The translations under genes and the position numbers were made by a program. A stretch of 64,000 nucleotides of DNA, from positions 11,924,114 through 11,988,113 of the forward strand of contig OW387149.1 of the NCBI GenBank assembly GCA_936440205.1. The letters are read 5' to 3'. The stretch is from Lepidonotus clava (taxonomy: Eukaryota > Annelida > Polychaeta > Phyllodocida > Polynoidae). Positions within the stretch are counted from its first letter, which is position 1. Every line of letters begins with the position of its first letter. The notes beneath the pieces were generated by a model that saw only the letters and a list, made by a program, of their open reading frames with translations, was not told the origin of the DNA and did not search any database. Positions 11,326 to 23,475 of this stretch are shown in pieces.

Positions 11326-12027
11326 GGTGAAGCATGAAATTGCCTCCACTATATACAAGAACTGGGTCAATTCTTGAACTCTGGATTATTTATTGTAACG
11401 GTTTGCGCAGACTCATAACATAACCTCCCGAACCTTGGGATCTGTAAAGGGAAATACCACATACTTGTATCGTTTCCTTTACACAGCTAAACAACAAAAA
11501 ATGTTAGAAATAATTATATTCCAGAGTTAATGGGGGTGTATAGGTTGAGTATCAATAAGCAAGGTCAAGTAAGAAAATACCACAAGGAAAATAATAGGAA
11601 ATAGGGATTCCATAATTATACAAATTGAAATTAATTTTGCGGAAAGGTCACATAATTTTATATGATATTTTGATTCGTATGTAAAATTGTTGGTAAAATT
11701 GTCTGCCGAATCGTATTATGGTTGTTTGGTGGAAACAGAAATTCATCAAAAGAGTCATTCCTGATGAACAATTTTTTCTGACAATAAAGTCGTCGTCAAA
11801 ATCATTCAATTTTGATCTAGTCTGTTTGGTGGAAACAGGGCATAAGTAGGGAATGGAGATATCTCAGAACAGTACTGATGATATTATTATAACAGAGGGC
11901 ACATTATAAAGTTGTAAGGACATAAAGGCAATTTCCTAGTGTGTATGTACAGTTATAATTGCTGAAAATAGTTGGATATGTATATGGATCAAATAGCCCC
12001 CAAGCCATGTTATCATAGTTAAAAGTA
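11326..12027. other. Intergenic, nothing recognised
   Basis: AT-rich. The phrase TTTGGTGGAAACAG appears twice (11729 and 11825) but with no matched element ends. Confidence 0.4.
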
Positions 12028-12208
12028 TAGACCTTTTTCATTAGGGTGTGGCGCACCCTGGTGAAGTAAATGGAACCAATGGTTTAGGTCATTTCCCATA
12101 GTTAAACTATATGAAGTGAAGCATATAGGTTAACTATGGGAAATGACCTAAACCATTGGTTCCATTTACTTCACCAGGGGGCGCAACACTCTTAATGAAA
12201 AAGGTCTA
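12028..12208. mobile_element. Fold-back element, near-perfect ~85-bp arms
   Basis: The left arm TAGACCTTTTTCATTA... continues through GGTGAAGTAAATGGAACCAA. It is repeated in inverse almost without mismatch on the right, separated only by about 10 bp (ATGAAGTGAAGCAT). TA dinucleotides border both ends. RNA from it would form a long hairpin. Confidence 0.75.
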
Positions 12209-13600
12209 TAGATTAAACTTCTTTTTTTTCACATCATTGTGTGTTTAACCAGAACTTTACATTGTCTCTAGAATCAAGATTGTTGTTTTACTCTTTCATA
12301 CAATAACATTTTTATTCAGTGTGAGAAATGTCAAAATTATAAAGAGAAGACCAGCTGGTAAGAGTATGTTTTGTCCTGAATTTTAACATTTTGATTAAAA
12401 TAGATTTAGGTTTACAACTGTCCTGTCTCATGGATAAAAAACTTTTTTTTACTCTTGACAAAGGCTGGATGAATGTGTATCCCATGACGCTGTGATTCCA
12501 TAAAAACAAAAATTGAATCTGTGCAGCGAGGTGGCACTGTCTAAGGCCCATGTGGGTGCAATTTCACAAAAATTTACATAAGTGTCATGATTTTACTTTG
12601 AATGTGATTGTCCACAACTACTTACGGTAAGGGAAATTGTATAAATTTCCTTATCATGATTGATTAATTAGAGAGAATATAGGAATAGTAACAAACAAGG
12701 TGATTAAAATTTTGCAATGTGGACAGCTTGGAGGTGAGCAAGGAACTGAAATGCAAACTTTTGAATTGCCATATTTATAGTCACATGTCTTGTCAAGTGC
12801 TTTTCAGTGTTTATGACAAGTTCAAATTATCACCTCATCAAAGACTTGTCAGAGATTTGTCAAAGAAAAATAGGGAGCCACTGTTTGATTTGAGTGACTT
12901 TTGGGCTACTAAATTAATACAAATATTTGTTAATCATTATTATATGAACATATACTGTAGAATACCTTCATAGAACAATGAAATAGTCATTAGGATTCAG
13001 TATTACTTGTCATAATAGCCATTTGACATTTAGGTGCTCTTTTCATATCAGATAATGAAGTATAGGCCTAGAATGTTTTAGACACCTTTTTTGATATACA
13101 ATTATTTTATAGAGACTGTTATTTATTATTTAGTTCAGTCAGATAAAGCAATAATTACAGCAGTCGAACATAATCCAATATACCTTGGATTCTCCTGCAA
13201 TGATGATGGCTAAATCAGGTAGAGACAGGGGAGGGGATGTGAAAAAAGGGTATTAAGGGGCAGCAGTGGGTAGTGGTGGGCAGCAAGGGTAAGGAAGGAT
13301 CTTACAATATTATAGTTAATGATTAAGGCTTGTCAATATGACAAGGTGACGAGTTTAGAAGAGTCAATTTGAAACTATCAACTTTGTGATTTCTGTGTGT
13401 TATTTAGCCCTTCGATGTAAATTTTAGACATTTCTTCCTTTTTTGGCAAAGGAATAGGGATACAGCTAAACTTGTGAGATATAAAGGCACAGGGAATGGT
13501 ACTTCTGAAATATCAGAAAATACACTTTTAGAATAAGACAAGCGCCTTCGGCACTTAAAGTGTACAAACAAAATTTTAAAAAAAGAATGCACCTTTCATA
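12209..13600. other. Intergenic, nothing recognised
   Basis: AT-rich. A plus-strand reading of 84 codons at 12719-12973 has no recognised motif and no splice or promoter support. Confidence 0.35.
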
Positions 13601-13604
13601 CAGT

Positions 13605-14000
13605 TTGAAAAAGGGCCGGCCCAGCACCCCTGTCAGTACCGGGAAGATGCCCCCACATTTCCCCCGTCCTTCGGGCAGCCTGCCCCCCATCCTCGAGTGG
13701 TGCCGGCTCATCATGGTCATCATGCTTTGAGGGTCTATACCCCCATCATCTCTGTCAGTGCCGGGACTGGGAAGATGCCGGGTTTGTGCCCTCGTCCTTC
13801 CCCCGTCGTCAGGGCGGCCTGTCCCGTCCTCCAGGGCCGGCCCAGCACCCCTGTCAGTGCCAGGAAGATGACAGGTTTGTTCCCACATTTACCCCGTCCT
13901 CCAAGGTCGGTCTAGCACCGCTGTCAGTGCCGGGAAGATGCCGGGTTCGTGCCCTCGTCCTCCCCCCTCTACAGGCTGGCCTGTCCCGTCCTCCATGGCC
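13605..14000. repeat. GC-rich degenerate minisatellite, ~110-bp unit
   Basis: Units built on CTGTCAGTGCCGGGAAGATG, CCCTCGTCCTxCCCC and GGCCTGTCCCGTCCTCC recur about four times with variation. The block is far more GC-rich than its surroundings. Long readings on both strands here are by-products of the repeat and base composition. Confidence 0.65.
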
Positions 14001-14844
14001 AGCCGAGCCACCCGCCCCCCTCTCCTCCCAACACACACCCCTCTCCATGTTCAGAGGGGTCAGCCTCTGCACGGTGACTCACACCACGCCACACACACCA
14101 CACGGTGCCAGAGGGTCCCCTTGAAACTACTTTGTTTCAATAAACTGGATGTGGGGCTCCCTGAAACTCCTAATTTATGCCTAGATGCAGCTGGTTCCCT
14201 CAGGTCCACCATTAAGGTGTTTACAAATTCGTAGTACAGATGGAGTAGCTGGTCCCCTATGGCACCGCTGGTTACTGGTAGGGGACAGTGTGTAGTAAGA
14301 GGTCTGCCCCTGCCGTCGAAGGAACAAAGATTTAGAACTAGTAGGGTAATCAGTGACATCCTGTATGTTCCTTGATCAGTAATTTATGCCATAAAATAAA
14401 CATAAAAGTCTTTGGTATGGTATTCCAACAGAATGTCAGGCACCTGGTTTTACCATCCCTGTGGGGGTACTGGGGTCAGGCTTCTGCTCCTGGTAAGAAT
14501 ATAGGCCACAAGTAGCCCCTGCTGATTGTATAAGGTGACCACAGGGGGACCCAGCACTGACCAAGTGGTTCTTTGGTTTCAATTCCTGGTTAGTGCTGTC
14601 GTTCACTAAGGGATGAGATACAGCAAAAATGATTTCCAGGTTTTGACTATTTTAACATTTCAATTCGAAAAAAAAGAAAAAAAAATCCTACCAGACATTC
14701 AGTGATGACATCACAACAAAAATTCTATAGATAGATTTGGGATATCCCTCTTTATTTCTGGTGTGCTTGGAGATTGCCAGCTATTTTTTCAGTTGATTAT
14801 TAAACTGGTATTTGTCAAAGATCCTAAATGCCCAAGCTCAGATT
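14001..14844. other. Spacer between minisatellite and LTR element
   Basis: Mixed-composition sequence with no supported gene. It has no matched target duplication with the far side of the LTR element. Confidence 0.4.
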
Positions 14845-15206
14845 GGCGCGACTGGCTCGGCCCCACGCTACCAAACAATAGGCGACCGTCGGCTCGACGA
14901 CCCTGCGGACCGGAATCCGGGGTGGACCGCCCTATCGAGGTGAATACCGACCTTGGAGATAGAGCGAGACGAACCGCGGCTCCCCCTTGCCCCTACCGTA
15001 TTTTCCCTCCCCCGCAGTCCTCCGTCTGACACCGAGCACCGATAACCGACCGATTCGCTCAGCCCCCCCTCGTGCACGAGGCACGACTCTAAAAACATCA
15101 CATCTCGGTTCCTTGCCCGCATTCTCCGTCCACCCGAGACCCGAAACAATTCCCACGTTCCTCTGCTGTAGGAATCGGCAACCCCGACCTACCAGAGAAT
15201 GTCACA
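14845..15206 (+). repeat. 5' terminal direct repeat (LTR portion)
   Basis: It starts GGCGCGACTGGCTCGG and ends GAGAATGTCACA, matching 29417-29778 over equal length. The CA end is followed directly by a primer-binding-site-like stretch, as expected for an LTR. Confidence 0.8.
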
Positions 15207-15226
15207 CTGGTGGCAGTGGTGGTGCT
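15207..15226 (+). promoter_or_regulatory. Likely primer-binding site
   Basis: CTGGTGGCAGTGGTGG directly follows the LTR end. TGGTGGCAG-type sites at this position are common in LTR elements, where a tRNA 3' end primes minus-strand DNA. The tRNA is not identified. Confidence 0.5.
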
Positions 15227-15281
15227 GAATTAGCACATACGGACTTGTGGATGCTGAGTGTTTCGTCGAAATTGGATACTC

Positions 15282-16232
15282 ATGGCGACAGCTGCAGTCT
15301 TCAATCAGATGGATTCTGACATCGCCTTCAAGGAAGGTGGGGAGGAGAAGGGAGGTGCGAAACCCGAAGTCAAAGGGGAGGACACGACCATCATGGATAG
15401 GCGGTTCAACTTCATGGGAACGTCCACCCCGACGGATGAGCAGAATGCGCGGACTCAACAGCAGCAGACCGGCCAGGTAGGAGCGAGCTTGAAGAAATTT
15501 AGTTTAAGACCGGAAAAGTACGATGGGAAACCAGATTTTGAGGGATGGATCAACCAATTCGAGGAGTACGCAGACTTGGGACGTTGGACGACCGAAGAGA
15601 AGGCGGTGATGCTCTTTCTTTCGCTGACGGGAACGGCACGAATGTACTTTGTCGGACTCCCGGATAGGGAACGACTCCGTTACCCGGCGAGAATGGAGGC
15701 GTTGCGCCGGAGGTTCGGACAGGAAAAGGACATGTGCAATGCCCTGCAGGAATTGGCGGGATTGAAGCGTGTGAAGAACCAAACAGCGAAGGAGTTGGCC
15801 GATAACGCCCGGCGACTGGCGTCGAGAGCCTACTTCTCCAATGACTATGCCAGCCAGGAAAAAGCGGCATTACACGCGTTCCAGGCTGCAGTAGGGGAAG
15901 ACCTTCAACCGAAGTGCACAGAGAAAGGATGCAAAACGTTAGAAGAGGCGGTGGAGGTGGTAGAGATACAGGAACGATACTCGCGCCGCCTCTTGCAGGC
16001 AGTGAAGCCCGAGGAGGACGCCAATACACAAATCACGGCCTTAAACGAGAAGCTTGAGGAAATGATGAAGGAATTGGCAGAAGAACGAGAAGCCAGGAGG
16101 CAGTCAGCGGCCCGGAGAGAGGCGTATAAAAAGAGAAAAGAGGATATGGAATGTCACCAATGTCACCAGAAAGGTCATTTCGCGAGGGATTGCTCTCAGC
16201 GTCAGGGAAACGGACAGTCGCCGTCACAGTAA
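15282..16232 (+). mobile_element. Gag region of the Ty3/mdg4-like element
   Basis: A methionine in good position opens a reading of about 316 residues. The middle has the retrotransposon capsid pattern (FSLRPEKYDGKPDFEGWINQ; later ALRRRFG). The C-terminal part is basic, with one CCHC zinc knuckle, CHQCHQKGHFARDC. In this family Gag packages the element RNA into a cytoplasmic capsid. Part of a broken element. Confidence 0.8.
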
Positions 16233-16560
16233 GCGCGGGGCCCCCTTCGGGCGCGGCGAGAGAAATAGTAGGCATGGGTGAATGTGGACTTTATGTGGCC
16301 GGAACAGTGGGAGAGAGTGTCGTCCGTTTTTTAGTCGATACCGGATCCATGATTAGTTGCTGTCGGACCGTCTCTGGAGAGAGTGGGGACGAAAATGGGA
16401 AGACCTGGACGGATATGAAGGACGCCTCTGCTCTGTGGATGGTAGTCCGTTGTGATGCTACGGATGCACGAATCTGTCGGTACAATTGGGAACACGTGTG
16501 TTGCAGTGGACATTTATGGTAGCAGACATCGGTAGAGACAAAGGAATCCTAGGAAACGAC
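16233..16560 (+). mobile_element. Aspartic protease region of the element
   Basis: RFLVDTGSMISCC carries the DTG(S) active-site motif of retroviral-type aspartic proteases. It lies right after gag, as the family requires. These enzymes cleave Gag and Pol. Fossil part. Confidence 0.7.
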
Positions 16561-17157
16561 TTCGCGGTGAAATACCGGCTAACAGTTAAGCCCCACGCGA
16601 GTGCTGTCTTCCTGCCCGCCGAAGGAGAGGGAGAGGGGGAACGAATCCCGGGAGTGGAACGAAGAACGGATGGGATTCGGGCAGTCACCGTCGGAGGACA
16701 GATCGTGAGAATCGAGGAAACGAAGGAGATACCCCCACTCCAGGTGACCCGAGTAACAATAGTAGCGAGAGCAGACATGGGACAAAGTGGACAGCTGGCT
16801 GTCATCACCGGCACTGGATTACCGATGGGACTGGAAGTGATCCCAGGAGCGGTAACGTTGGAAGAGGAGAATAAAGTTTGGGTGGCCAACCGAGGGACCG
16901 AGAGCACGAAACTGGAGACCGGTAGAGTCCTCGGAGAAGCCACCTTTGTACAGGAAGTACGAGGTACGAGAGACGATGTAAAAGAACCACCTGGAGCGCT
17001 CACCGAGATAATAGAGGAGGCTAAGAAAGGTCTAACCACGGAAGAAGGCGGAGAACTAGAGAAAGCCATCATGGCCCGGGAACAGATGTTTGCGACCTCG
17101 AAACACGAGTTAGGACGAACGAATTTGGTACAACATTGAATTAGTACGGGGGATCAG

Positions 17158-18050
17158 ATGCCGATCAAGCAAAGGGTCAGACGGTATCCAGCCACCAGGA
17201 GAGAAGAGGAACGAGCACTGGTGGAGGATATGTTAAATCTGGGAATCATCCAGGAGAGTGGAAGCGCATGGAGTAGCCCAACCGTCTTGGTGAAAAAGAA
17301 GGATGGAGGAACGAGATTCTGCATTGATTATCGAAAATTGAATCAGGCTACGAAAGTGGATGCCTATCCGCTTCCCCGGATAGAGGACAGCCTCAACACC
17401 TTGGGCGGGAGCCTATTCTTCTGTAGTCTGGATCTCACAAGTGGATATTGGCAGGTAGAAATGACACCCGAGGACCGAGAAAAGACGGCCTTCGTGACTC
17501 AAGGAGGGTTATACGAGTTTAAAGTGATGCCATTCGGGCTAGTGAACGCCCCAGCCACCTTCGAGAGACTGATGGAGAGAATCCTCAGAGGAATTGTGTG
17601 GGAGGAGTGTCTGGTATACCTGGATGACATATTGGTCTTCGGGCCAACGTTTGAAGTGACTCTGGAAAGATTGGTACAGGTTCTGGACCGGTTGAACGCT
17701 GCAGGGCTGAAGCTGAAGGCACGAAAATGCAGGTTGTTCCAGAAGAAGATTCCGTTCTTGGGGCACGTCGTCTCATTAAACGGGATCGAGCCCGACCCCG
17801 AAAAGTGTCGGCAAGTAACTGAGTGGCCGGTCCCTCGGGATCTCCATGAGGTACGAGCCTTCGTGGGATTATGTTCGTACTATAGGAGACACATGTACAG
17901 TTTCACGGAATTGGCTGCCCCCTTGTATGAACTAGCAACGAAAGAGGAGCCTTTCGTGTGGAGTACGAGACGACAGGAGGCATTCGATGCCACGAAGAGG
18001 GCGTTGACAGAGGCCCCGGTGTTGGGATTCCCGGAGGACAATGGTGGCTT
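17158..18050 (+). mobile_element. Reverse transcriptase region of the element
   Basis: Ordered RT blocks are visible: WSSPTVLVKKKDG, FCIDYRKLNQ, SLDLTSGYWQ, FGLVNAPATF, the catalytic YLDDILVF and the connection segment FVGLCSYYRRH. Together they identify a Ty3/mdg4-type polymerase. Fossil part. Confidence 0.88.
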
Positions 18051-18420
18051 GACACGGACGCCAGTGACGTGGGGACGGGAGCCGTGCTATCGCAGGAGCA
18101 GAGAGGGGTGGAACGGGTGATAGCTTACACGAGCAAAACCCTGGAGTTGAACGAGCGAAAGTATTGCACCACGCGGAAAGAACTGTTAGCGGTGGTGCGA
18201 GCGTTGAAACATTTTCGGTGCTACATCTACGGTCAACGCGTCATTGTCCGAACGGATAATAGCGCAGTTAGTTGGCTGCAAAGAAGTAAGGAACCGATGG
18301 GGCAGGCCGCCCGGTGGATTGAGATTATCGACTCGCATGATGTGTCGTTCCAACACCGACCGGGTAGGAAGCATGGGAACGCCGACGCGTTGTCCCGGTA
18401 TCCGTGTAAACAGTGTGGAG
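18051..18420 (+). mobile_element. RNase H region of the element
   Basis: LDTDASDVGTGAVLSQ, TRKELLAVVRALKHF, VRTDNSAVSWL and a closing HGNADALSR give the acidic D-E-D residues and the terminal NADALSR motif of Ty3-type RNase H. Fossil part. Confidence 0.85.
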
Positions 18421-18649
18421 AGGAACACGAGGGTACCGAGAAAGTGAGAGTAGTGACGCGAGCCCGGGGGTATGAGCCTGGATGGTCCCCGCAGGAGATG
18501 AAAGCAGCACAGAGGAGGGATCTAGATATAGGACCGATTATCGCACGGATGGAAGAGGATGCGAACCGGCCAGGTTGGGAGGTCATATCTCCGGAATCCC
18601 GAGAAACAAAGATCCTATGGAGGCAGTGGGAAAGACTGAGCCTAATGGA

Positions 18650-19760
18650 TGGCTGCACCGGAAGTATTGGGAATTAGAAGGACATGGTTGGAGGAACCAA
18701 CTGGTCGTCCCGAGAGAGGAACGGACCGAATTGGTGAGAGAATACCATGGAGGAGCGGCGGGAGCGCACCTAGGAGTCGCCAGAACAACGGCCCTGTTGG
18801 AACAAGGGTTTTACTGGCCGGGACTCCGAGAGGACGTGCGGAAGGAATGTCGAGAATGTGACTGTGCGTTGCTCAAAAGGGGACGAGGAAGGCGGGAGCC
18901 GTTGCATCAGTACATAGTAGGGGAGCCGATGGAACGGCTGGCCATGGATGTTTTGGGCCCGTACCCAGTCACAAAGAGAGGAAACAAGTACTGCCTGATG
19001 GTGGGGTGCTATTTCACCAAGTGGCTGGAGTGTTTCCCGATCCCGGATCAGAAGGCAGTGACGGTAGCAGACAAGCTGGTTGAAGAAGTAGTAGCACGGT
19101 ACGGCGCGTTTCGGGAACTACACTCGGATCAAGGCACGAATTTCGAATCCGAGGTGGTAGCTCAGGTCTGTGCGCTGTTTGGAATCCACAAGACGCGGAC
19201 GACGCCGTACCACCCCCGGAGCGACGGGTACATAGAACGAAGTTTTCGTACTTTGGGGTGCTGTTTGAAAGCTAGCTGCCGAACGACAGGCCGGGAATGG
19301 GATGAGATGGTTCCGCTCGTGATGATGAGCTATAGGGCAACGCGGCAGGCCAGCACGGGAGTGACACCGAATATGATGATGCTGGGACGACAGACCATGA
19401 TGCCGTGGCAGGCGATATATGGGAGACCTCTAGGACTGGAGGAGGAACCTCGACGGGTGGGCGACTTATGGAAAGCCTAGAGAAAGGGCTAGTCGCGGCC
19501 TATCAGGAGGCCCAGGCAGGGCTGAAGCGAGCCGCCATTCATCAGAAACACAAGTACGATGGAAAGGTGACTCGGCGGGAATACCACGCCGGAGAACTGG
19601 TCTGGGTGCACGACACGGTAGTGGATAGGGACAAGGGAACGAAGTTGCGATTTCCATGGATAGGCCCTGCACTGATCGTCAAGGTGCTTGACCGAGGACA
19701 GGTGGTAGTACGGAAGAAACGAGGAAAACCAGGGGGGGGTGGTTCATGTGGACCGCCTGG
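18650..19760 (+). mobile_element. Integrase region of the element
   Basis: The zinc-binding HHCC part (YHGG..AHLG..CRECDC) is followed by the DDE core: LAMDVLGPYPV, LHSDQGTNFES and SDGYIERSFR. The tail has the GPY/F-type KLRFPWIGPALIVK. The order RT-RNaseH-IN places the element in Ty3/mdg4 rather than Ty1/copia. Fossil part. Confidence 0.85.
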
Positions 19761-19887
19761 AACCCTACCGAGGACACGCTGCGCCAGCTTGGATGGTAGC
19801 CGACCAGCAAGGATACGAGGCTGCACAGTAAGATGCTTGGGGTGGGGCGCGCTAGGACACGTGACGGAAGCGGGGTACCCCCTTTAA

Positions 19888-20760
19888 AATCGTTCTCCTG
19901 TCTCGATTCCGCAGGTGGGAGAGGACCGAGGGAACGACCAAAATAGGCGCTACACACAAAGGCTTTGGCCAAAAAGGACTGATCAACCTGGGGCCATTGA
20001 GTCGGGGAGGTGCGTTGACCACTACGGTAGGCGTGCAGGTCGTTAGGCTGAAGAAAATTGCTACCTAGCTGTAGATTGGTTTTCTTGCGGATGTAATTTA
20101 GGTGGGAAATTCGGGGTTGGAACGAAAAACGGCGTTCTGGAGCCACGGCGGCCCGAATGTCTAAGTAGTCCCACGTAGCCGATTTCCGGTCGGTCCGAAG
20201 AAACCACAGCGTGGAAAAGATGGTTGGATTACAACGAAAGACAGACCCGGCGGCAAGCTGACGAAGACTTTTGAAGTAATGCTGACTTGGTAATACCGCG
20301 TTACAGCGTCCCAGAGACCGGAGGAGAGTAGATGCGGCACTCTTGGGAACACCGGAGGAACGAACGGACGGTTGTAAGAGGCGAGGCCTGAAACTGGGCG
20401 GGCTTTAAAGTAGGTCGTTAAAGACATAGACATCAAAAGGAGGACGGGGCGGCGGCGAGAGGGTAATAACGACGAGCCCCTGTGTTCTCCGGAAAGTGTG
20501 CGGAAGCACTGTGAGAGCCGAGTGACAAGGCGAGAGGAGGCGACAGAGATGAGAGGACCGAGGACGTCCGGTGGGGCAATAAAAGGCCTAGGAAGAAAAC
20601 GCGCAGACGGCGAGGGGCCGCGAGGTAAACAGCAGGCGGGGCAGTGGCCAGCGGCGGGCCCCGAGGACTGGAAATAGTAGGGGGCACCACCGCTGAAGTG
20701 GTTGGTGAGCTTGACGCTAGGGGTCACTAGCGCAGGCCACGCCCACTTCCGCCTCCGGCG
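19888..20760 (+). other. Non-coding stretch of the element between integrase and the internal promoter
   Basis: GC-rich sequence. Long minus-strand readings here lack motifs and seem to be composition artefacts. It ends in a GC-box-like block (CCACGCCCACTTCCGCC) leading into the internal TATA. Confidence 0.4.
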
Positions 20761-20800
20761 GCTATAAAAGGCAGAGCGCTCGCCGGAGCAGGTCATTCTG
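20725..20800 (+). promoter_or_regulatory. Internal RNA polymerase II core promoter in the element
   Basis: GGCTATAAAAGGCAG (TATA at 20763-20769) follows a GC-box-like CCACGCCCACTTCCGCC. A pyrimidine/purine start region (TCATTCTGG) lies about 30 bp downstream. An ATG with a favourable upstream context (CATCACCATG) follows at 20888. Confidence 0.6.
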
Positions 20801-20887
20801 GTCAGCCGATCAGGATTCATCACATCGCACAGCAGACGAGCAGACCAAGCTACAAGTGAGCAGAGAAGCGAGACGAGCAGCATCACC

Positions 20888-23475
20888 ATGAGGCGGAAAC
20901 GAAGAAGGCTGACGGGACGAGCTTCGAGTTTGGAACAAGGCCCGAAAGCCCGGAAAAAGGACGAGATGAGCGGACAATGCTGGGAAGGACAATGTCGCGG
21001 GAAGGAGTTTAAACACCTGACCAAGCACATCCGAGGCCAGCACGAAGGAGTACGAAAACAATATTACATGTGCCCAGTGTGTTCGAGCCGAGCATATTCG
21101 ACACACCAGGACTGGAAAAAGCACATGTGGGAATCACACGAAGGGAACCTGCTGAGAGGGATGCCAAGACAGGACCCCCTTCTGAGACTGGAGTATGCTG
21201 CGGCGTTCGCCTTGGACCCGAAAGGACGACCGCCTTACACCACATTCGCTCCTGGTGACGAAACGGCGGCCCGGGTAGCTGACTTGGAATGAGACTTCGC
21301 TGTACGCCATCCGGAGGGATTCTATCCTCCCGAGAAAGCGGTGGACAAGGAGGCGCCAGACGGGCCACGGCGGAGGGTTCGTATGCCATATTACCCGAGG
21401 GCATCGAGAGGGTCCGATGACAGCGACGCCGAGCAAGCTGAGCAGGAAGCAGCAGATGAACCACAGGAGGCCGCCGGGACTGGCGGGAGATCTCAAGCAG
21501 CCAAGGCAGCGGGAAAGGGACCCTTGGCCGGAGTTGCGGAACGGTCGACGCCCACGCGCCGTTCCCCTCGGAGGACCGCGAAAGGGGTACGGAAAGAAAC
21601 CACCGAGTCGCCACGAAGCGCGAGCCGGGCTGTAATCAACCCGAGACCACTCCTGACGGGAGAACAAGTGACTGGACTTGTACAAAGTCAAGTGAAGAGG
21701 TTAAACGCCCAGGGGGAACCTCGGGAACCGAGAGGATGAGGACTCCCGGGCAGAGGACGGGGAGGAAGATCCACACCAGCCCCAAAGCCAGGTGGCTCGG
21801 GAATACCACCAGGGGCCGAGGTGGTGGAATTAGTAAGCTCGTCGGATGATCAACGTCCGAAGATCAAAGGAGAGGAGGATGAGCCTCCGGCTTTTAAGCG
21901 ACCCCCGACACAGGGATCCACGGTGGAGGAGCCGTCCCGGAAGAAAAAGTGGAAGAAGCTGAAGAAAATCCCGAAGGAGCTTGAAGAGGGAACGAGCTCG
22001 GACCAATCGGAGTCAGGACAAAGCACGTCGGTGCGCAGTGATCAGTCCCTGGTCATCGCCGAATCAAGTAGTGCAGGAGAGCTGGGACCATCGCAGCCCG
22101 AGACCTCGGCAGGATCGAAACGTATCGCGGGACTGGAACCTTGTGGCGACGCACAGTTCACCATGATGACGGTCCATAAGAAGTCGGTCGTTTACGAGTC
22201 ACGACATCCGAGGTACCCCGGGTACCTAAAAGGGAAGCTGAACCAAGAAGGAGCGTTTAGGGGTTACCGACAGGCCAGGACAGACCGGGAGTTGGAGGAC
22301 AGTGTTCGGGACGCAAAGGAAGGCCGGTTGGCGGAGAGAGAGGCGCTATACCTAGGAAGGTTTATCTACGAGATGGCGGAAACACAAGGACTGAAACCAG
22401 TGGGCCGAATTGAAAGGGTGAAGTACGTTCGACACGCAGTCAAGCCCGAGGAAATGGCGTCGACGGCTTCAACACAGCCGTTGTTCTCGACCCCGACCCC
22501 GACGAGGGCGGACTCACCCCTGGAGAAGATGGTGTGCAAGCAGCCAGTGGTGCCACCCCTGGGGCTGAAGCGGATGAGGGATGTCCTAGTAGCACCGGAT
22601 ACGCCGGAGGCACGAATGGCTGTAGAAAATTTGACCCGAATCAGTCTGGGAAGTTCATTCTTTGGGTCGCAGGAATCAGAGGCGACCCCGGGACCGCCGT
22701 CACCGGAGAGGGTGAGGCGCCACCGGGACCGGACACTCCACTTCGGGACGAAGACAAGGACGGACGAGCACTACAACCAAGAGTCATGGTACATAGACTG
22801 AAAATGCCGGCTGCTCAATCCATGGATACGGAAATAGACGACTCAGAAGACATGGAGTTGGGGCAGGCCGAGACTAAAAGACACGAGCAGGACAAGCAAG
22901 AGCTGGACGAGTCAGGGGCGGTTTCAGACTCAGTGTTCGGGTCCATGGTGTCGGAAGCACCAGTGGCAGGACCGTCCGGAGAAACGCCGCGACTCCGGTC
23001 GTTAAGGACGCAAGTCATCCAACAGGTCTTGCAGGGACACTTTCCGGTAACGGCGCGGGCAGTGCGTGACTGGGAGGCGGAGGAAGCAATACCGGTGCGA
23101 CTGGAGTGGCCTCCCAGACAGGTGCGGGGGATGATGGCCAAGGCAAGAGCGATGGCTTCAGCGTCATTGGCGTTCTTAATGGCGCTGGAAGCGGGCAGCG
23201 AGCCGCAGTCGTTCGATGAGGCAATGGCACAGTTCCCGACGGCAGCGCTGGGGCTGTTTACCCGGAACTTACCAGGAGTCAACAGGTTAATCAACGAACA
23301 TAATCAGACCGTCCAGTTGGCTCAGACTTTAGTGTTGTACAAAAACGAGGAACAGTTAGACAATTTGTTACAGACGACGAAGGAGGTAGAGCAGAGAATA
23401 GTGGACCAACTTCTCAAGCTCCCTGCCAGGGAGGAGAAGCTGCCTTTACCAGCCCGACGTCAGGAGGAAGAATGA
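20888..23475 (+). mobile_element. Extra reading region of the element with C2H2 zinc fingers and a coiled-coil-like tail
   Basis: Coding-like sequence begins at 20888 with the basic MRRKRRR (nuclear-localisation-like). It is followed by two zinc-finger-like units: CxxxxC...FKHLTKHIRGQH and a canonical CPVCSSRAYSTHQDWKKHMWESH. A long low-complexity part rich in P, E, S, R and K follows, including VELVSSSDD, which looks like a SUMO-interacting motif. The end is helical with heptad-like leucines (LDNLLQTTKEVEQRIVDQLL). Codon style resembles the element's gag-pol, so it belongs to the element. I recognise no Env or known retroelement family. A chromatin or nuclear role is only inference from fingers plus basic stretch. 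It is broken, with a few interruptions. Confidence 0.6.

Noticed and set aside
12719-12973. 84-codon plus-strand reading
   Set aside because: Looks mildly protein-like but has no recognised motif, splice site or promoter.
13466-14359. Several long readings on both strands
   Set aside because: Produced by the GC-rich minisatellite; repeats shift frame and show no domain.
20161-21030. 289-codon minus-strand reading
   Set aside because: Lies over the internal promoter and finger region, is rich in R, S, L and P as expected from GC-rich antisense, and has no motif.
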